A DNA stretch of 64,000 nt from DASUPK01 sp963815045 (GTDB lineage Bacteria > Actinomycetota > Thermoleophilia > Solirubrobacterales > 70-9): the NCBI GenBank assembly GCA_963815045.1, contig CAWFET010000002.1:1-64000 (forward strand), given 5' to 3'. Of this stretch, positions 35,478-43,308 are shown in pieces. Within the stretch, counting starts at the first letter, position 1. Each line of letters starts with the position of its first letter. A program made the translations under genes and the position numbers. The notes under the pieces are model-generated. The model was not told the DNA's origin and did no database searches. It was given only the letters and a program-made list of their open reading frames with translations.

Positions 35478-36123
35478 GGCCACCGAGAAGGCTCCAGCGA
35501 AGTCGAGCGCCGGCATCAAGGCGACGACCCTCGGCAAGCAGGCGAAGTCCGACCTCCCCAAGGAGATCTTCAGCGAGCCCTTCCACGAGGCGCTCGTCCA
35601 CGAGGCCGCGCGCGCCGACCTGAACGCGCGCCGTCGCGGCACGCACTCCAGCCTGACCCGCGGCGAGGTCTCCATGACCACGGCCAAGGCCTGGCGCCAG
35701 AAGGGCACCGGCCGTGCCCGGGCGGGCGCGCTGAGCGTCCCGCATCGCTACGGCGGTGGCGCCGCCTTCGGCCCGAAGCCCCGCCACTACACGGTCAAGG
35801 TGAACCGCAAGGCGCGCCGGAAGGCGCTGCGCGCGGCCCTGACCGTGCACGCCGAGCGGGGCAGCGTTGCCGTGCTGGACGGCGCGACTTTCAAGGAGCC
35901 GGCCACCAAGCAGGCCGCCGACGGCCTCGCGAAGTGGGGCGCCGATGCGCCGACCCTGATCGTCGTGGGCACCGAGGAGGAGGCCGTGGCCAAGAGCTAT
36001 CGCAACATCCCGGGCGTCACCGTTGCGCTCGCGACCGCCGCGGGGGTCGCCGATGTCGTCGGCGCCTCCTCGCTGGTGATCACCGAGGCCGCCCTCGAGG
36101 AGCTCAAGGGGAGGGCCGCATAA
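35470..36123 (+). CDS. rplD: 50S ribosomal protein L4
   Basis: L4 is an early 50S assembly protein whose loop lines the exit tunnel. The 217 residues start inside the end of rplC. The first 25 residues are an Ala/Lys-rich extension. The conserved loop KAWRQKGTGRARAGALSVPHR-type text is at about residues 75-95. The C-terminal half ends at LEELKGRAA. The stop shares one base with the rplW start (TAATG). Confidence 0.97.
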   Translation: MAEATEKAPAKSSAGIKATTLGKQAKSDLPKEIFSEPFHEALVHEAARADLNARRRGTHSSLTRGEVSMTTAKAWRQKGTGRARAGALSVPHRYGGGAAFGPKPRHYTVKVNRKARRKALRAALTVHAERGSVAVLDGATFKEPATKQAADGLAKWGADAPTLIVVGTEEEAVAKSYRNIPGVTVALATAAGVADVVGASSLVITEAALEELKGRAA

Positions 36124-36419
36124 TGGACCCCCGTCAGGTGATCATTCGCCCCGTCGTCTCCGAGAAGAGCTACGCCCTGATGGCCGAGGGCAAGTACACC
36201 TTCCGCGTCCACGAGCGGTCGCACAAGCTGCAGATCGCTCACGCGGTCGAGGAGATCTTCGATGTCCACGTGAAGGCGGTCCGGACCTCGAGGGTGAAGT
36301 CCAAGCCGAAGCGGCGCGGGCTCCACAACGGGCGCTCCCGCTCGTGGAAGAAGGCAATCGTCCAGCTCTCGCCCGGCGAGCGGATCGAGCTGTTCGAGGG
36401 CGCGGCGGTGGAGGGCTAG
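36123..36419 (+). CDS. rplW: 50S ribosomal protein L23
   Basis: L23 lies at the tunnel exit and docks trigger factor and SRP. It has 98 residues beginning MDPRQVIIRPVVSEKS, with KYTFRVHERSHKLQIAHAVE and the basic loop KSKPKRRG. The ATG at 36123 overlaps the L4 stop and fits family length; the longer upstream opening is only a shadow of rplD. Confidence 0.97.
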   Translation: MDPRQVIIRPVVSEKSYALMAEGKYTFRVHERSHKLQIAHAVEEIFDVHVKAVRTSRVKSKPKRRGLHNGRSRSWKKAIVQLSPGERIELFEGAAVEG

Positions 36420-36421
36420 GC

Positions 36422-37261
36422 ATGCCGAATCGCAAGACCAAGCCAACCAGCCCCGGCAGGCGCTTCGGCACCTATCCGATGCGCGAGGAGCTCACCGGCG
36501 CGGAGCCCACGAAGAAGCTCATCAAGGGCAAGACTTCATCCGGCGGCCGCAACTCCAACGGCCGAGTCACCGCCCGCCATCGCGGCGGCGGGGCCAAGCG
36601 CCGGTACCGCCAGATCGACTTCAAGCGCACCAAGGACGGGATTCCCGCCAAGGTGGCCTCCATCGAGTACGACCCGAACCGCTCGGCGAGCATCGCGCTG
36701 CTCAACTACGCCGACGGCGAGAAGCGCTACATCCTTGCCCCGCAGGGTCTCCGGGTCGGCGCTGAGGTCGTCTCCGGCGAGGGGGCCGACATCGCCCCAG
36801 GCAACTCGCTCTCGCTGGCGCGGATCCCGACGGGAACCGTCGTGCACAACGTCGAACTGATCCCCGGCCAGGGCGGCAAGCTCGGCCGCTCCGCCGGCAC
36901 CGCCATCCAGGTGGTCGCCAAGGAGGGCCCGATGGTCAGCCTCCGGCTCCCGTCCTCGGAGGTCCGGATGGTTCGCGGAGAGTGTCGCGCGACCGTGGGA
37001 ACCATCTCCAATGCGGAGCACCAGAACGTGAAGATCGGCAAGGCCGGCCGCAACCGGCACAAGGGCAAGCGCCCGCAGAGCCGTGGCGTCGCGATGAACC
37101 CGGTGGACCACCCGCACGGCGGCGGTGAGGCGCACCACACGCCGGGCGGTCACCCCGTGACCCCGTGGGGCAAGCCGACGCTCGGCTACAGGACACGTAA
37201 GAAGGGCAAGCGCTCGGACGCGCTGATCGTGCGCGGCCGCAGGCGAGGAAAGAGGAAGTAG
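36422..37261 (+). CDS. rplB: 50S ribosomal protein L2
   Basis: L2 is a core 50S protein important for subunit association and peptidyl transfer. It has 279 residues from ATG 36422, two bases after the L23 stop. The conserved RHRGGGAKRRYR, the central RNA-binding SRGVAMNPVDHPHGGGE (with the His essential in the family) and a very basic C-terminus are present. rpsS follows directly. Confidence 0.98.
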   Translation: MPNRKTKPTSPGRRFGTYPMREELTGAEPTKKLIKGKTSSGGRNSNGRVTARHRGGGAKRRYRQIDFKRTKDGIPAKVASIEYDPNRSASIALLNYADGEKRYILAPQGLRVGAEVVSGEGADIAPGNSLSLARIPTGTVVHNVELIPGQGGKLGRSAGTAIQVVAKEGPMVSLRLPSSEVRMVRGECRATVGTISNAEHQNVKIGKAGRNRHKGKRPQSRGVAMNPVDHPHGGGEAHHTPGGHPVTPWGKPTLGYRTRKKGKRSDALIVRGRRRGKRK

Positions 37262-37543
37262 ATGGGACGCTCGACCAAGAAGGGCCCGTGGGCGGAGGAG
37301 CGCCTGATGAAGCGCGTCAACGCGATGAACGAGTCGGGCCAGAAGCAGATGCTGAAGACCTGGTCACGCCACTCGACGATCTTCCCCGAGATGGTGGGGC
37401 ACACCATCGCCGTTCACGACGGCCGCAAGCACGTGCCCGTCTACATCTCCGAGTCGATGGTGGGACACAAGCTGGGCGAGTTCGCCCCGACGCGGACCTT
37501 CCGCGCCCACTCCGGCGCCGGCTCGGCGAGCGAGAGGGATTAA
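37262..37543 (+). CDS. rpsS: 30S ribosomal protein S19
   Basis: S19 is a 30S head protein beside S13. Its 93 residues begin MGRSTKKGPW and include the family segment MVGHTIAVHDGRKHVPVYI and GHKLGEFAPTRTF. It starts right after the rplB stop and is three bases before rplV. Length and sequence are ordinary. Confidence 0.98.
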   Translation: MGRSTKKGPWAEERLMKRVNAMNESGQKQMLKTWSRHSTIFPEMVGHTIAVHDGRKHVPVYISESMVGHKLGEFAPTRTFRAHSGAGSASERD

Positions 37544-37546
37544 CGG

Positions 37547-38200
37547 ATGGCTGACGAGAAGAACACCGAGAAGAAGGACCAGCCGAAGAAGCCGGCGGCA
37601 AAGAAGCCCGCCGCGAAGCCGAAGGCCGAGTCCAAGGCCAAGGCTCCCGCAAAGAAGCCGGCGGCGAAGCCGAAGCCGAAGGCCGAGACCGCGAGCAAGG
37701 CCAAGGGCGCGGCCGAGAAGTCGACCGCCAAGAAGCCGGCCGCGAAGAAGCCTGCCGCGAAGCCGAAGGCCGAGACCAAGGCGAAGGCCGAGACCAAGGC
37801 CAAGGCTCCCGCGAAGAAGCCCGCTGCGAAGAAGGCTCCCGCCAAGAAGGAGCCGGCCGAGACGCCGGTCGTCAACGCCCGCGCCCGCTTCGTCCGCGTC
37901 GCCCCGCGCAAGGCGCGCCTGGTCGCCGACCAGGTCCGCGGCCTGCCGCTCGAGGACGCGCTGCCCCTGCTGCGCTTCTCGACTCGCAGTGCGGCCCAGG
38001 ACATCCGCAAGCTGCTCGAGTCGGCCGCCGCCAACGCGGAGACGAACCACGATCTCGTCGCCGACGACCTCTTTATCAAGGACATCCACGTCGACGAGGG
38101 ACCCACGCTGCGCCGCTACCGGCCGCGGGCGCTGGGCCGGGCGACGCGAATCAACAAGCGAACCAGCCACATCGCCGTGGCGCTGACGCCGGAGGACTGA
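37547..38200 (+). CDS. rplV: 50S ribosomal protein L22 with a long Lys/Ala-rich N-terminal extension
   Basis: L22 binds across 23S domains and lines the exit tunnel. The L22 core begins near residue 107 (VVNARARFVRVAPRKARLVADQ) and is of normal length, ending TSHIAVALTPED. Residues 1-106 are an extension built from repeated KKPAAK / AKPKAE units, resembling a histone-H1 tail and strongly basic. The tail's codons match the core, unlike the acidic element seen in other ribosomal genes. Why L22 carries it is unknown. Confidence 0.96.
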   Translation: MADEKNTEKKDQPKKPAAKKPAAKPKAESKAKAPAKKPAAKPKPKAETASKAKGAAEKSTAKKPAAKKPAAKPKAETKAKAETKAKAPAKKPAAKKAPAKKEPAETPVVNARARFVRVAPRKARLVADQVRGLPLEDALPLLRFSTRSAAQDIRKLLESAAANAETNHDLVADDLFIKDIHVDEGPTLRRYRPRALGRATRINKRTSHIAVALTPED

Positions 38201-38208
38201 GGAGCACC

Positions 38209-38907
38209 ATGGGCCAGAAGATCCACCCAGAGGGCTTCCGGGTCGGCTACATCCACGACTGGAAGTCGAATTGGTACAACGAGAAGGGGTTCGCGGACTA
38301 CCTGAACGAGGACCTCGAGATTCGCTCGCACATCGAGAACAAGCTCTCGCACGCGGGCCTCTCCAAGATCACGATCAAGAAGGGCTCGGGCGAGGTCGAG
38401 GTGGACATCTCCACCGCCCGCCCAGGCATCGTGATCGGCAAGTCCGGCACCGAGGTCGACGCGCTGCGCCGCGAGCTTCACAAGCTCACCGGCAAGCCCG
38501 TCAAGGTCAACATCAAGGAGATCAAGCGGCCGGAGCTGGACGCGAAGCTGGTCGCCCAGTCGATCGCCGAGCAGCTCCAGAACAGGGTCGCCTTCCGCCG
38601 CGCGATGAAGCGCGCGCTGACCTCCGCCATGAGGTCAGGAGCAAAGGGCGTCAAGGTGCAGGTTTCAGGCCGGCTGGGCGGTGCCGAGATGGCGCGCACC
38701 GAGGGCTATAGCGACGGCCGCGTGCCTCTGCACACCCTGCGCGCCGACATCGACTACGGCTTCATCGAGGCCAAGACCACGACCGGCCGGATCGGCGTCA
38801 AGTGCTGGATCAACAAGGGCGAGGTCATGCCCGAGGGCTTCCGCTCCGAGCTCACCGACGAGGACGGTGGCCCGCCGTCGGGCGGCGGGCGAGGAGGTCG
38901 TGGCTGA
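38209..38907 (+). CDS. rpsC: 30S ribosomal protein S3
   Basis: S3 is a 30S protein at the mRNA entry site. Its 232 residues begin MGQKIHPEGFRVGYI, contain the KH motif (GIVIGKSGTEVDALR) and the C-terminal LHTLRADIDYGFIEAKTT text, and end in a Gly/Arg tail. GAGGAG precedes the ATG. The stop overlaps the L16 start (TGATG). Confidence 0.98.
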   Translation: MGQKIHPEGFRVGYIHDWKSNWYNEKGFADYLNEDLEIRSHIENKLSHAGLSKITIKKGSGEVEVDISTARPGIVIGKSGTEVDALRRELHKLTGKPVKVNIKEIKRPELDAKLVAQSIAEQLQNRVAFRRAMKRALTSAMRSGAKGVKVQVSGRLGGAEMARTEGYSDGRVPLHTLRADIDYGFIEAKTTTGRIGVKCWINKGEVMPEGFRSELTDEDGGPPSGGGRGGRG

Positions 38908-39332
38908 TGTTGATGCCGAAGCGGGTTCGCTACCGCAAGCAGATGCGTGGCCGGCGGCGCGGCTACTCCAAGGGCGGCACCACCGTCGCCTTCGGCGAGT
39001 ACGGGCTCAAGGCGCTCGATCGCGGCTGGATCACCAACCGCCAGATCGAGGCCGCTCGAGTCGCGATGACCCGCAAGATCAAGCGAGGCGGGAAGGTCTG
39101 GATCAACGTCTTCCCGGACAAGCCGATCACCAAGAAGCCGCTCGAGACCCGCATGGGCTCGGGCAAGGGCAACCCCGAGGGCTGGGTCGCCGTCGTCAAG
39201 CCGGGCAAGGTCATGTTCGAGCTGGCCGGCGTCCCGGAGGACCTGGCGAAGGACGCGATGCGCCTCGCCGGGCACAAGCTTCCGATCAAGACCAAGTTCG
39301 TCCGCCGCGAGGGCACCGAGCAGCAGTCATGA
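38907..39332 (+). CDS. rplP: 50S ribosomal protein L16
   Basis: L16 helps form the A-site on the 50S. It has 141 residues from ATG 38907 (MLMPKRVRYRKQMRGR). GAGGAGG at 38891-38897 supports this start; an ATG two codons later is also possible. RRRGYSKGG, the internal WINVFPDKPITKKP and RMGSGKGNPEGWVA segments are typical. It overlaps rpmC by four bases. Confidence 0.97.
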   Translation: MLMPKRVRYRKQMRGRRRGYSKGGTTVAFGEYGLKALDRGWITNRQIEAARVAMTRKIKRGGKVWINVFPDKPITKKPLETRMGSGKGNPEGWVAVVKPGKVMFELAGVPEDLAKDAMRLAGHKLPIKTKFVRREGTEQQS

Positions 39333-39541
39333 AGGCCTCCGAGGCGCACAACCTCAAGGACGACGAGCTGGTCGAGCGCATCCGCCAGACGCGGGATGAG
39401 CAGTTCGCGCTGCGGCTCCAGCACGCCACGGGCGAGCTGGAGAACACCTCGCGCATCACGTCCGTCCGCAAGGACGTCGCCCGGCTGCTGACGGTGGCCA
39501 AGGAGCGCGGAATCGATCTCGAGCAGGAACTGAGGGCCTGA
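39329..39541 (+). CDS. rpmC: 50S ribosomal protein L29
   Basis: L29 is a small helical protein by the tunnel exit. It has 70 residues starting MKASEAHNLKDDELVERI and ending in the expected helix (VRKDVARLLTVAKER). The start is the ATGA overlap with the L16 stop. The ORF is open far upstream in this frame, but that part is antisense-like shadow of rpsC/rplP. Confidence 0.95.
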   Translation: MKASEAHNLKDDELVERIRQTRDEQFALRLQHATGELENTSRITSVRKDVARLLTVAKERGIDLEQELRA

Positions 39542-40239
39542 TGGCAGACGAAGAGCAGAAGAACGAAGAGCAACAGGAAGAGCAGGCGCCGGAGGAGACT
39601 CCGGCCGAGGAGCCGCAGGCGGAGGAGACTCCGGCTGAGGAGGCCCCTGCCGAGGAAACGCCCAAGGAGGATGAAGCCCCCGCAGGCGATGCTGACTCCA
39701 ACGGTTCTGAGGAGGAGCCAGCCGAAGCCGAGGACGCTTCTTCTGACGAAGCGGCGTCCTCTGATGGCGAAGCCGGGTCGGACGACCTGGAAGGCCTCGA
39801 CTGGAAGACCCGTCGCCGCCTGGAGCGTTCCCGTCAGCCCGCCGAGGCCCAACCGCAGCAGAGTCCGGAGGAGCGCGCCACCGCCCGCGTCGAGGCGCGC
39901 AAGCAGGCCGCCAAGAAGCGCTCCGCCTACCGCACCAAGAGCCGCACCAAGCACGAGGCCGGCACCGGCACGCCGCCCTCCGACCGCGAGTCCGCGGGCC
40001 GCAAGACCCGCCAGGGCCGCGTCGTCTCCAGCAAGCCTGACAAGACGATCACCGTCGCCATCGAGGTCGCGAGGCGCCATCCGCAGTACGAGAAGATCGT
40101 CCGCCGCTCCCGCACCCTGCACGCCCACGATGCACAGAACGAGGCCGGTGAGGGCGACCTGGTCAAGGTCATCGAGACCCGCCCGATGTCGCGCACCAAG
40201 CGCTGGCGTCTGGTCGAGATCCTGGAGAAGGCCAAGTGA
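39541..40239 (+). CDS. rpsQ: 30S ribosomal protein S17 with a 150-residue N-terminal extension
   Basis: S17 is an early 30S assembly protein, normally about 80-90 aa. Here the S17 core occupies only residues about 152-232 (TRQGRVVSSKPDKTITV, HAHDAQNEAGEGDLV, MSRTKRWRLVEIL). Residues 1-90 are acidic (runs of EET/AEE) and include a 38-residue version of the shared element at 41-78. Residues 90-150 are basic. The ATG at 39541 overlaps the L29 stop (TGATG), and no good internal start is as well placed, so the extension is probably translated. Confidence 0.93.
   Translation: MADEEQKNEEQQEEQAPEETPAEEPQAEETPAEEAPAEETPKEDEAPAGDADSNGSEEEPAEAEDASSDEAASSDGEAGSDDLEGLDWKTRRRLERSRQPAEAQPQQSPEERATARVEARKQAAKKRSAYRTKSRTKHEAGTGTPPSDRESAGRKTRQGRVVSSKPDKTITVAIEVARRHPQYEKIVRRSRTLHAHDAQNEAGEGDLVKVIETRPMSRTKRWRLVEILEKAK
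39661..39774 (+). repeat. Shared acidic in-frame element, 114-nt copy (in rpsQ)
   Basis: This copy encodes 38 residues from PKEDEAPAGD to EDASSDEAASSDGEA. The final SSDGEA unit appears twice (SSDEA, then SSDGEA), a small internal duplication that explains the six extra codons relative to the rplC and rpsE copies. The nucleotide text GAGGACGCTTCTTCTGA is identical to that in rplJ apart from its downstream end. Confidence 0.65.
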
Positions 40240-40604
40240 TCCAGCAGGAATCCAGGCTCAGGGTCGCCGACAACTCCGGCGCGCGCGAGATCCTCTGCAT
40301 CCGCGTCAAGGGCGGATCCGACCGCCGCTACGCGCGGATCGGCGACACGATCACGGCGACCGTCAAGCAGGCCACGCCGCGTGGCGGGGTCCGCAAGGGC
40401 GAGGTTGTCCAGGCGGTCGTCGTCCGCACCCGCAAGCAGCTGGGCCGCGGCGACGGCACCTACATCTCGTTCGACGAGAACGCGGCGGTGCTGATCGACG
40501 ACAACGGCGCGCCCCGCGGCACCCGCATCTTCGGGCCGGTCGCCCGCGAGCTGCGCGACAGGAACTTCATGCGGATCGTCTCCCTCGCCCCGGAGGTCCT
40601 CTGA
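40236..40604 (+). CDS. rplN: 50S ribosomal protein L14
   Basis: L14 sits at the subunit interface bridge. Its 122 residues start with GTG in a four-base overlap with rpsQ. The text LRVADNSGAREILCIRVKGG and GTRIFGPVARELRDRNFMRIVSLAPEVL is fully typical. The stop overlaps the rplX ATG (TGATG). Confidence 0.98.
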   Translation: MIQQESRLRVADNSGAREILCIRVKGGSDRRYARIGDTITATVKQATPRGGVRKGEVVQAVVVRTRKQLGRGDGTYISFDENAAVLIDDNGAPRGTRIFGPVARELRDRNFMRIVSLAPEVL

Positions 40605-40939
40605 TGGCGAAGATGAGAATCCGCACGGACGACGACGTGATCGTGATCGGCGGCAAGGAACGCGGCAAGCGAGGCAAGGTGATCCGGACCGACCCAAAGA
40701 AGGGCTACGTCTTCATCGAGCACCTCAACATGATCAAGCGCCATCAGCGCCCGCGCTCCGTCAAGGACGCCCAGAAGGGCGGCGAGGTCGGCGGGATCAT
40801 CGAGCGCGAGGGCCCGATCCACGTCTCCAACGTGATGCTGCTCGACCCCGAGGACAACAAGCCCACCCGGGTCAGGATCGCGCGCGCCGACGGCAAGCGC
40901 AAGCGCGTGGCCGCGAGGACCGGAAGGGATCTGGACTAG
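40604..40939 (+). CDS. rplX: 50S ribosomal protein L24
   Basis: L24 initiates 50S assembly. It has 111 residues starting MAKMRIRTDDDVIVIGG, followed by the KOW motif (KERGKRGKVIRTDPKKGYVFIEHLN in outline) and VSNVMLLDPEDNKPTRV. The start overlaps the L14 stop. The longer open frame reaching back to 39671 is a shadow of rpsQ. Confidence 0.97.
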   Translation: MAKMRIRTDDDVIVIGGKERGKRGKVIRTDPKKGYVFIEHLNMIKRHQRPRSVKDAQKGGEVGGIIEREGPIHVSNVMLLDPEDNKPTRVRIARADGKRKRVAARTGRDLD

Positions 40940-41778
40940 TGGAAGCCGCGACCGCACAGCAGAAGCAGGCGGCCCCGCCGCCGCGGCTGCGCGAGACCTA
41001 CGAGAACGAGGTCAAGGCGGCGCTCACCAAGCGCTTCGGCTACTCGACGCCGATGGCCGTCCCGACGCTGGACAAGATCACCCTGAACATGGGACTCGGC
41101 GAGGCCAAGCAGAACACCCAGATGCTCGAGGCCGCCACCGAGCAGCTCGCGACGATCGCCGGCCAGGCGCCGAGCGTCCGTCGCGCCAAGAAGTCGGTCG
41201 CCAACTTCAAGGTCCGCGAGGGCATGCCGGTGGGCCTGGCCGTGACGCTGCGGCGCGCGCGCATGTGGGAGTTCCTCGACCGGCTCACGGCGATCGCCAT
41301 CCCGCGGATCCGCGACTTCCGGGGTCTCAACGCCCGCTCCTTCGACGGCCGGGGCAACTACTCGATGGGGATCCGCGAGCAGATCATCTTCCCCGAGATC
41401 GACTACGACTCGATCGATGAGGTCCGCGGCCTGGACGTGACCATCACGACCACCGCCAAGACCGACGAGGAGGCGTTCGCCCTGCTCGACGGGCTCGGGA
41501 TGCCCTTCTCCCAGGAGGGTCGTCCCGGCCAGGTGGACGTCGAGGAGGAGGAAGAGGAGGAGCGCCGCAAGGAGGAGGCCCGCGAGCGGGCCGAGGCCGA
41601 GGCGGCCGCCCTCGAGCAGCTCAAGGAGGAGAACCCCGAGGCCTACGCCAAGCCGGAGAAGCCCGAAGAGGGCGAGGAAGGCGAGGAAGGTGCCGAGGGC
41701 GGCGAAGGGGAGCCCAAGGCCGAGAGTGACGGCGATGGCGGCGAGGAAAAGACTTCGAGCGACAAGGAAGAGGAGTAG
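40939..41778 (+). CDS. rplE: 50S ribosomal protein L5 with acidic C-terminal tail
   Basis: L5 binds 5S rRNA. The family core spans residues about 1-199 (LRETYENEVK, NMGLGEAKQNTQML, FRGLNARSFDGRGNYSMGI). Residues 200-279 are an extra Glu-rich, helix-like tail (EEEEEERRKEEARERAEAEA) ending in a Gly/Glu/Ser stretch. The GTG start overlaps the L24 stop. The tail shows no good match to the element in L3/S5, apart from similar acidity. rpsN starts right after the stop. Confidence 0.96.
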   Translation: MEAATAQQKQAAPPPRLRETYENEVKAALTKRFGYSTPMAVPTLDKITLNMGLGEAKQNTQMLEAATEQLATIAGQAPSVRRAKKSVANFKVREGMPVGLAVTLRRARMWEFLDRLTAIAIPRIRDFRGLNARSFDGRGNYSMGIREQIIFPEIDYDSIDEVRGLDVTITTTAKTDEEAFALLDGLGMPFSQEGRPGQVDVEEEEEEERRKEEARERAEAEAAALEQLKEENPEAYAKPEKPEEGEEGEEGAEGGEGEPKAESDGDGGEEKTSSDKEEE

Positions 41779-41964
41779 ATGGCGAAGACGTCACAGAGGG
41801 TCCGGCAGCGCCGAGACCCCAAGTTCAAGACCCGCGGGTACCACCGCTGCCGCCGTTGCGGGCGGCCGCGCGCGTACTTCCGCAAGTTCGGGCTCTGCCG
41901 GATCTGCCTGCGCGATGCCGCGCACAACGGTTACGTGCCCGGAATGACCAAGTCCAGTTGGTAG
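41779..41964 (+). CDS. rpsN: 30S ribosomal protein S14, zinc (type Z) form
   Basis: This is a 61-residue S14 of the short zinc-binding kind. The two Cys pairs are CRRC (residues 23-26 region) and CRIC (about 39-42), with the usual FRKFGLCRICLRD text and the ending GMTKSSW. The start touches the L5 stop. Zinc forms of S14 are normal in Actinobacteria and Firmicutes. Confidence 0.98.
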   Translation: MAKTSQRVRQRRDPKFKTRGYHRCRRCGRPRAYFRKFGLCRICLRDAAHNGYVPGMTKSSW

Positions 41965-41968
41965 GAAA

Positions 41969-42364
41969 ATGCTCACTGATCCAGTCTCCGATTATCTGAA
42001 CCGAATCCGAAACGGCCTGCTCGCCGACCACGAGGAGGTGGAGATCCCCGCCTCGCGGTTGAAGCGGGAGATGTCCCGCATCCTCAAGGAGCAGGGCTAC
42101 ATCACCGACTTCAACGTCGAGCCCGGCCGGGTCGGTGAGGTGATCAAGATCCGTCTGCGCTACACCGAGAACCGCGACCCGGTGATCAGCGGCATGGACC
42201 GGGTCTCGCGCCCGGGCCGGCGCCGCTACGTTCCCAAGGACGAGGTGCCGCGGGTCTTCGGAGGCATGGGCACCACGATCATGTCCACCTCGCGCGGCGT
42301 CATGACCGGCCACGAGGCCCGGCAGAGGGGCGTCGGCGGAGAGGTCGTCGCGCACGTCTGGTGA
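41969..42364 (+). CDS. rpsH: 30S ribosomal protein S8
   Basis: S8 is a central-domain 30S assembly protein and, in some bacteria, the spc operon repressor. Its 131 residues begin MLTDPVSDYLNRIRNG and end with the signature STSRGVMTGHEARQRGVGGEVVAHVW. Length and text are ordinary. It lies 4 bp after rpsN and 7 bp before rplF. Confidence 0.98.
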   Translation: MLTDPVSDYLNRIRNGLLADHEEVEIPASRLKREMSRILKEQGYITDFNVEPGRVGEVIKIRLRYTENRDPVISGMDRVSRPGRRRYVPKDEVPRVFGGMGTTIMSTSRGVMTGHEARQRGVGGEVVAHVW

Positions 42365-42371
42365 GCAACTG

Positions 42372-42905
42372 ATGAGCCGAATCGGAAGAAAGCCAATCGA
42401 GATCCCCGAGGGCGTCGACATCGACGTCAAGCCCGGCGCTGTGGCCGTCAAGGGCCCCAAGGGCGAGCTCAGCCAGCACGTCGACTCCGACATGAAGGTG
42501 GCGATCGACGACGGCACCCTGACGGTCGAGCGGCCCACGGACCGCGGCGAGCACCGTGCGCTGCATGGGCTCACGCGCAGCCTGATCGCGAACATGGTCG
42601 AGGGGGTCACCGATGGCTTCGAGAAGCGGCTGGAGATCCAGGGCGTCGGCTACCGCGCCAACCTGAAGGGCAAGAACCTCGAGATGGCGCTCGGGTACTC
42701 CCACCCCGTCTCGATCGAGGCGCCCGACGGAATCGAGTTCGAGGTCCCGCAGCCGACGGAGGTCGTCGTGCGCGGGATCGACAAGCAGCTGGTCGGCGAG
42801 ACCGCCGCGCGCATCCGCAAGACGCGCCCGCCCGAGCCCTACAAGGGCAAGGGCGTCCGGTACGCCGGCGAGCACGTCGCCCGCAAGGTCGGGAAGAGGG
42901 CATAG
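42372..42905 (+). CDS. rplF: 50S ribosomal protein L6
   Basis: L6 sits near the sarcin-ricin loop where GTPase factors bind. The 177 residues begin MSRIGRKPIEIPEGV, have the two homologous L6 halves (GPKGELSQHV; QGVGYRANLKG) and end ARIRKTRPPEPYKGKGVRYAGE plus a basic tail. It is followed after 2 bp by rplR. Confidence 0.98.
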   Translation: MSRIGRKPIEIPEGVDIDVKPGAVAVKGPKGELSQHVDSDMKVAIDDGTLTVERPTDRGEHRALHGLTRSLIANMVEGVTDGFEKRLEIQGVGYRANLKGKNLEMALGYSHPVSIEAPDGIEFEVPQPTEVVVRGIDKQLVGETAARIRKTRPPEPYKGKGVRYAGEHVARKVGKRA

Positions 42906-42907
42906 CG

Positions 42908-43261
42908 ATGACCGTTCTCTCCAAGCCCCAGAAGAGGCTTCGCCGCCGCCGCCGCGTCCGCGCGCGGATCCGCGGCAACGCCGAGCGTCCGCGCCTGTCC
43001 GTGTACCGCTCGAACCGCGGCGTCTTCGCTCAGCTGATCGACGACGATTCCGGCAAGACGATCGCCTCCGCTTCCTGGACCGAGGACGAGCTCCGCAAGC
43101 TCGGCTCGATGGAGCAGGCCAAGCGCGCCGGCCAGCTGGTCGCCGAGCGCGCCAAGGCGGCGGGCGTGGAGACCTGCGTCTTCGACCGCGGCGGCTATCA
43201 GTACCACGGCCGGGTCGCGGCGATCGCCGAGGGCGCCCGTGAGGGAGGGCTCAAGTTCTGA
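42908..43261 (+). CDS. rplR: 50S ribosomal protein L18
   Basis: L18 binds 5S rRNA together with L5. It has 117 residues, with the typical RRRRRVRARIRGNAERPRLSV-type start, KTIASASW and the end VAAIAEGAREGGLKF. Its stop TGA overlaps an ATG (43261) that opens a 15-codon frame rather than rpsE itself. Confidence 0.98.
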   Translation: MTVLSKPQKRLRRRRRVRARIRGNAERPRLSVYRSNRGVFAQLIDDDSGKTIASASWTEDELRKLGSMEQAKRAGQLVAERAKAAGVETCVFDRGGYQYHGRVAAIAEGAREGGLKF

Positions 43262-43308
43262 TGGCCGCTGAGACAAACCCGCTACCTTCGTCGGTTCGAT
43301 GGCTGTAG
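43261..43308 (+). other. 15-codon overlapping ORF between rplR and rpsE
   Basis: The ATG at 43261 shares a base with the rplR stop and reads MAAETNPLPSSVRWL before TAG at 43306-43308, seven bases past the rpsE ATG. Nearly every other junction in this operon uses such a stop/start overlap to begin a real gene. It may be a coupling peptide that brings ribosomes to rpsE, which lacks its own ribosome site. Alternatively it is the original rpsE N-terminus separated by a one-base error. Confidence 0.35.

Noticed and set aside
41539..41778. Another copy of the shared acidic element in the rplE tail
   Set aside because: The tail has only general acidity and a weak KTSSDKEEE similarity; no alignable left end or nucleotide match was found.
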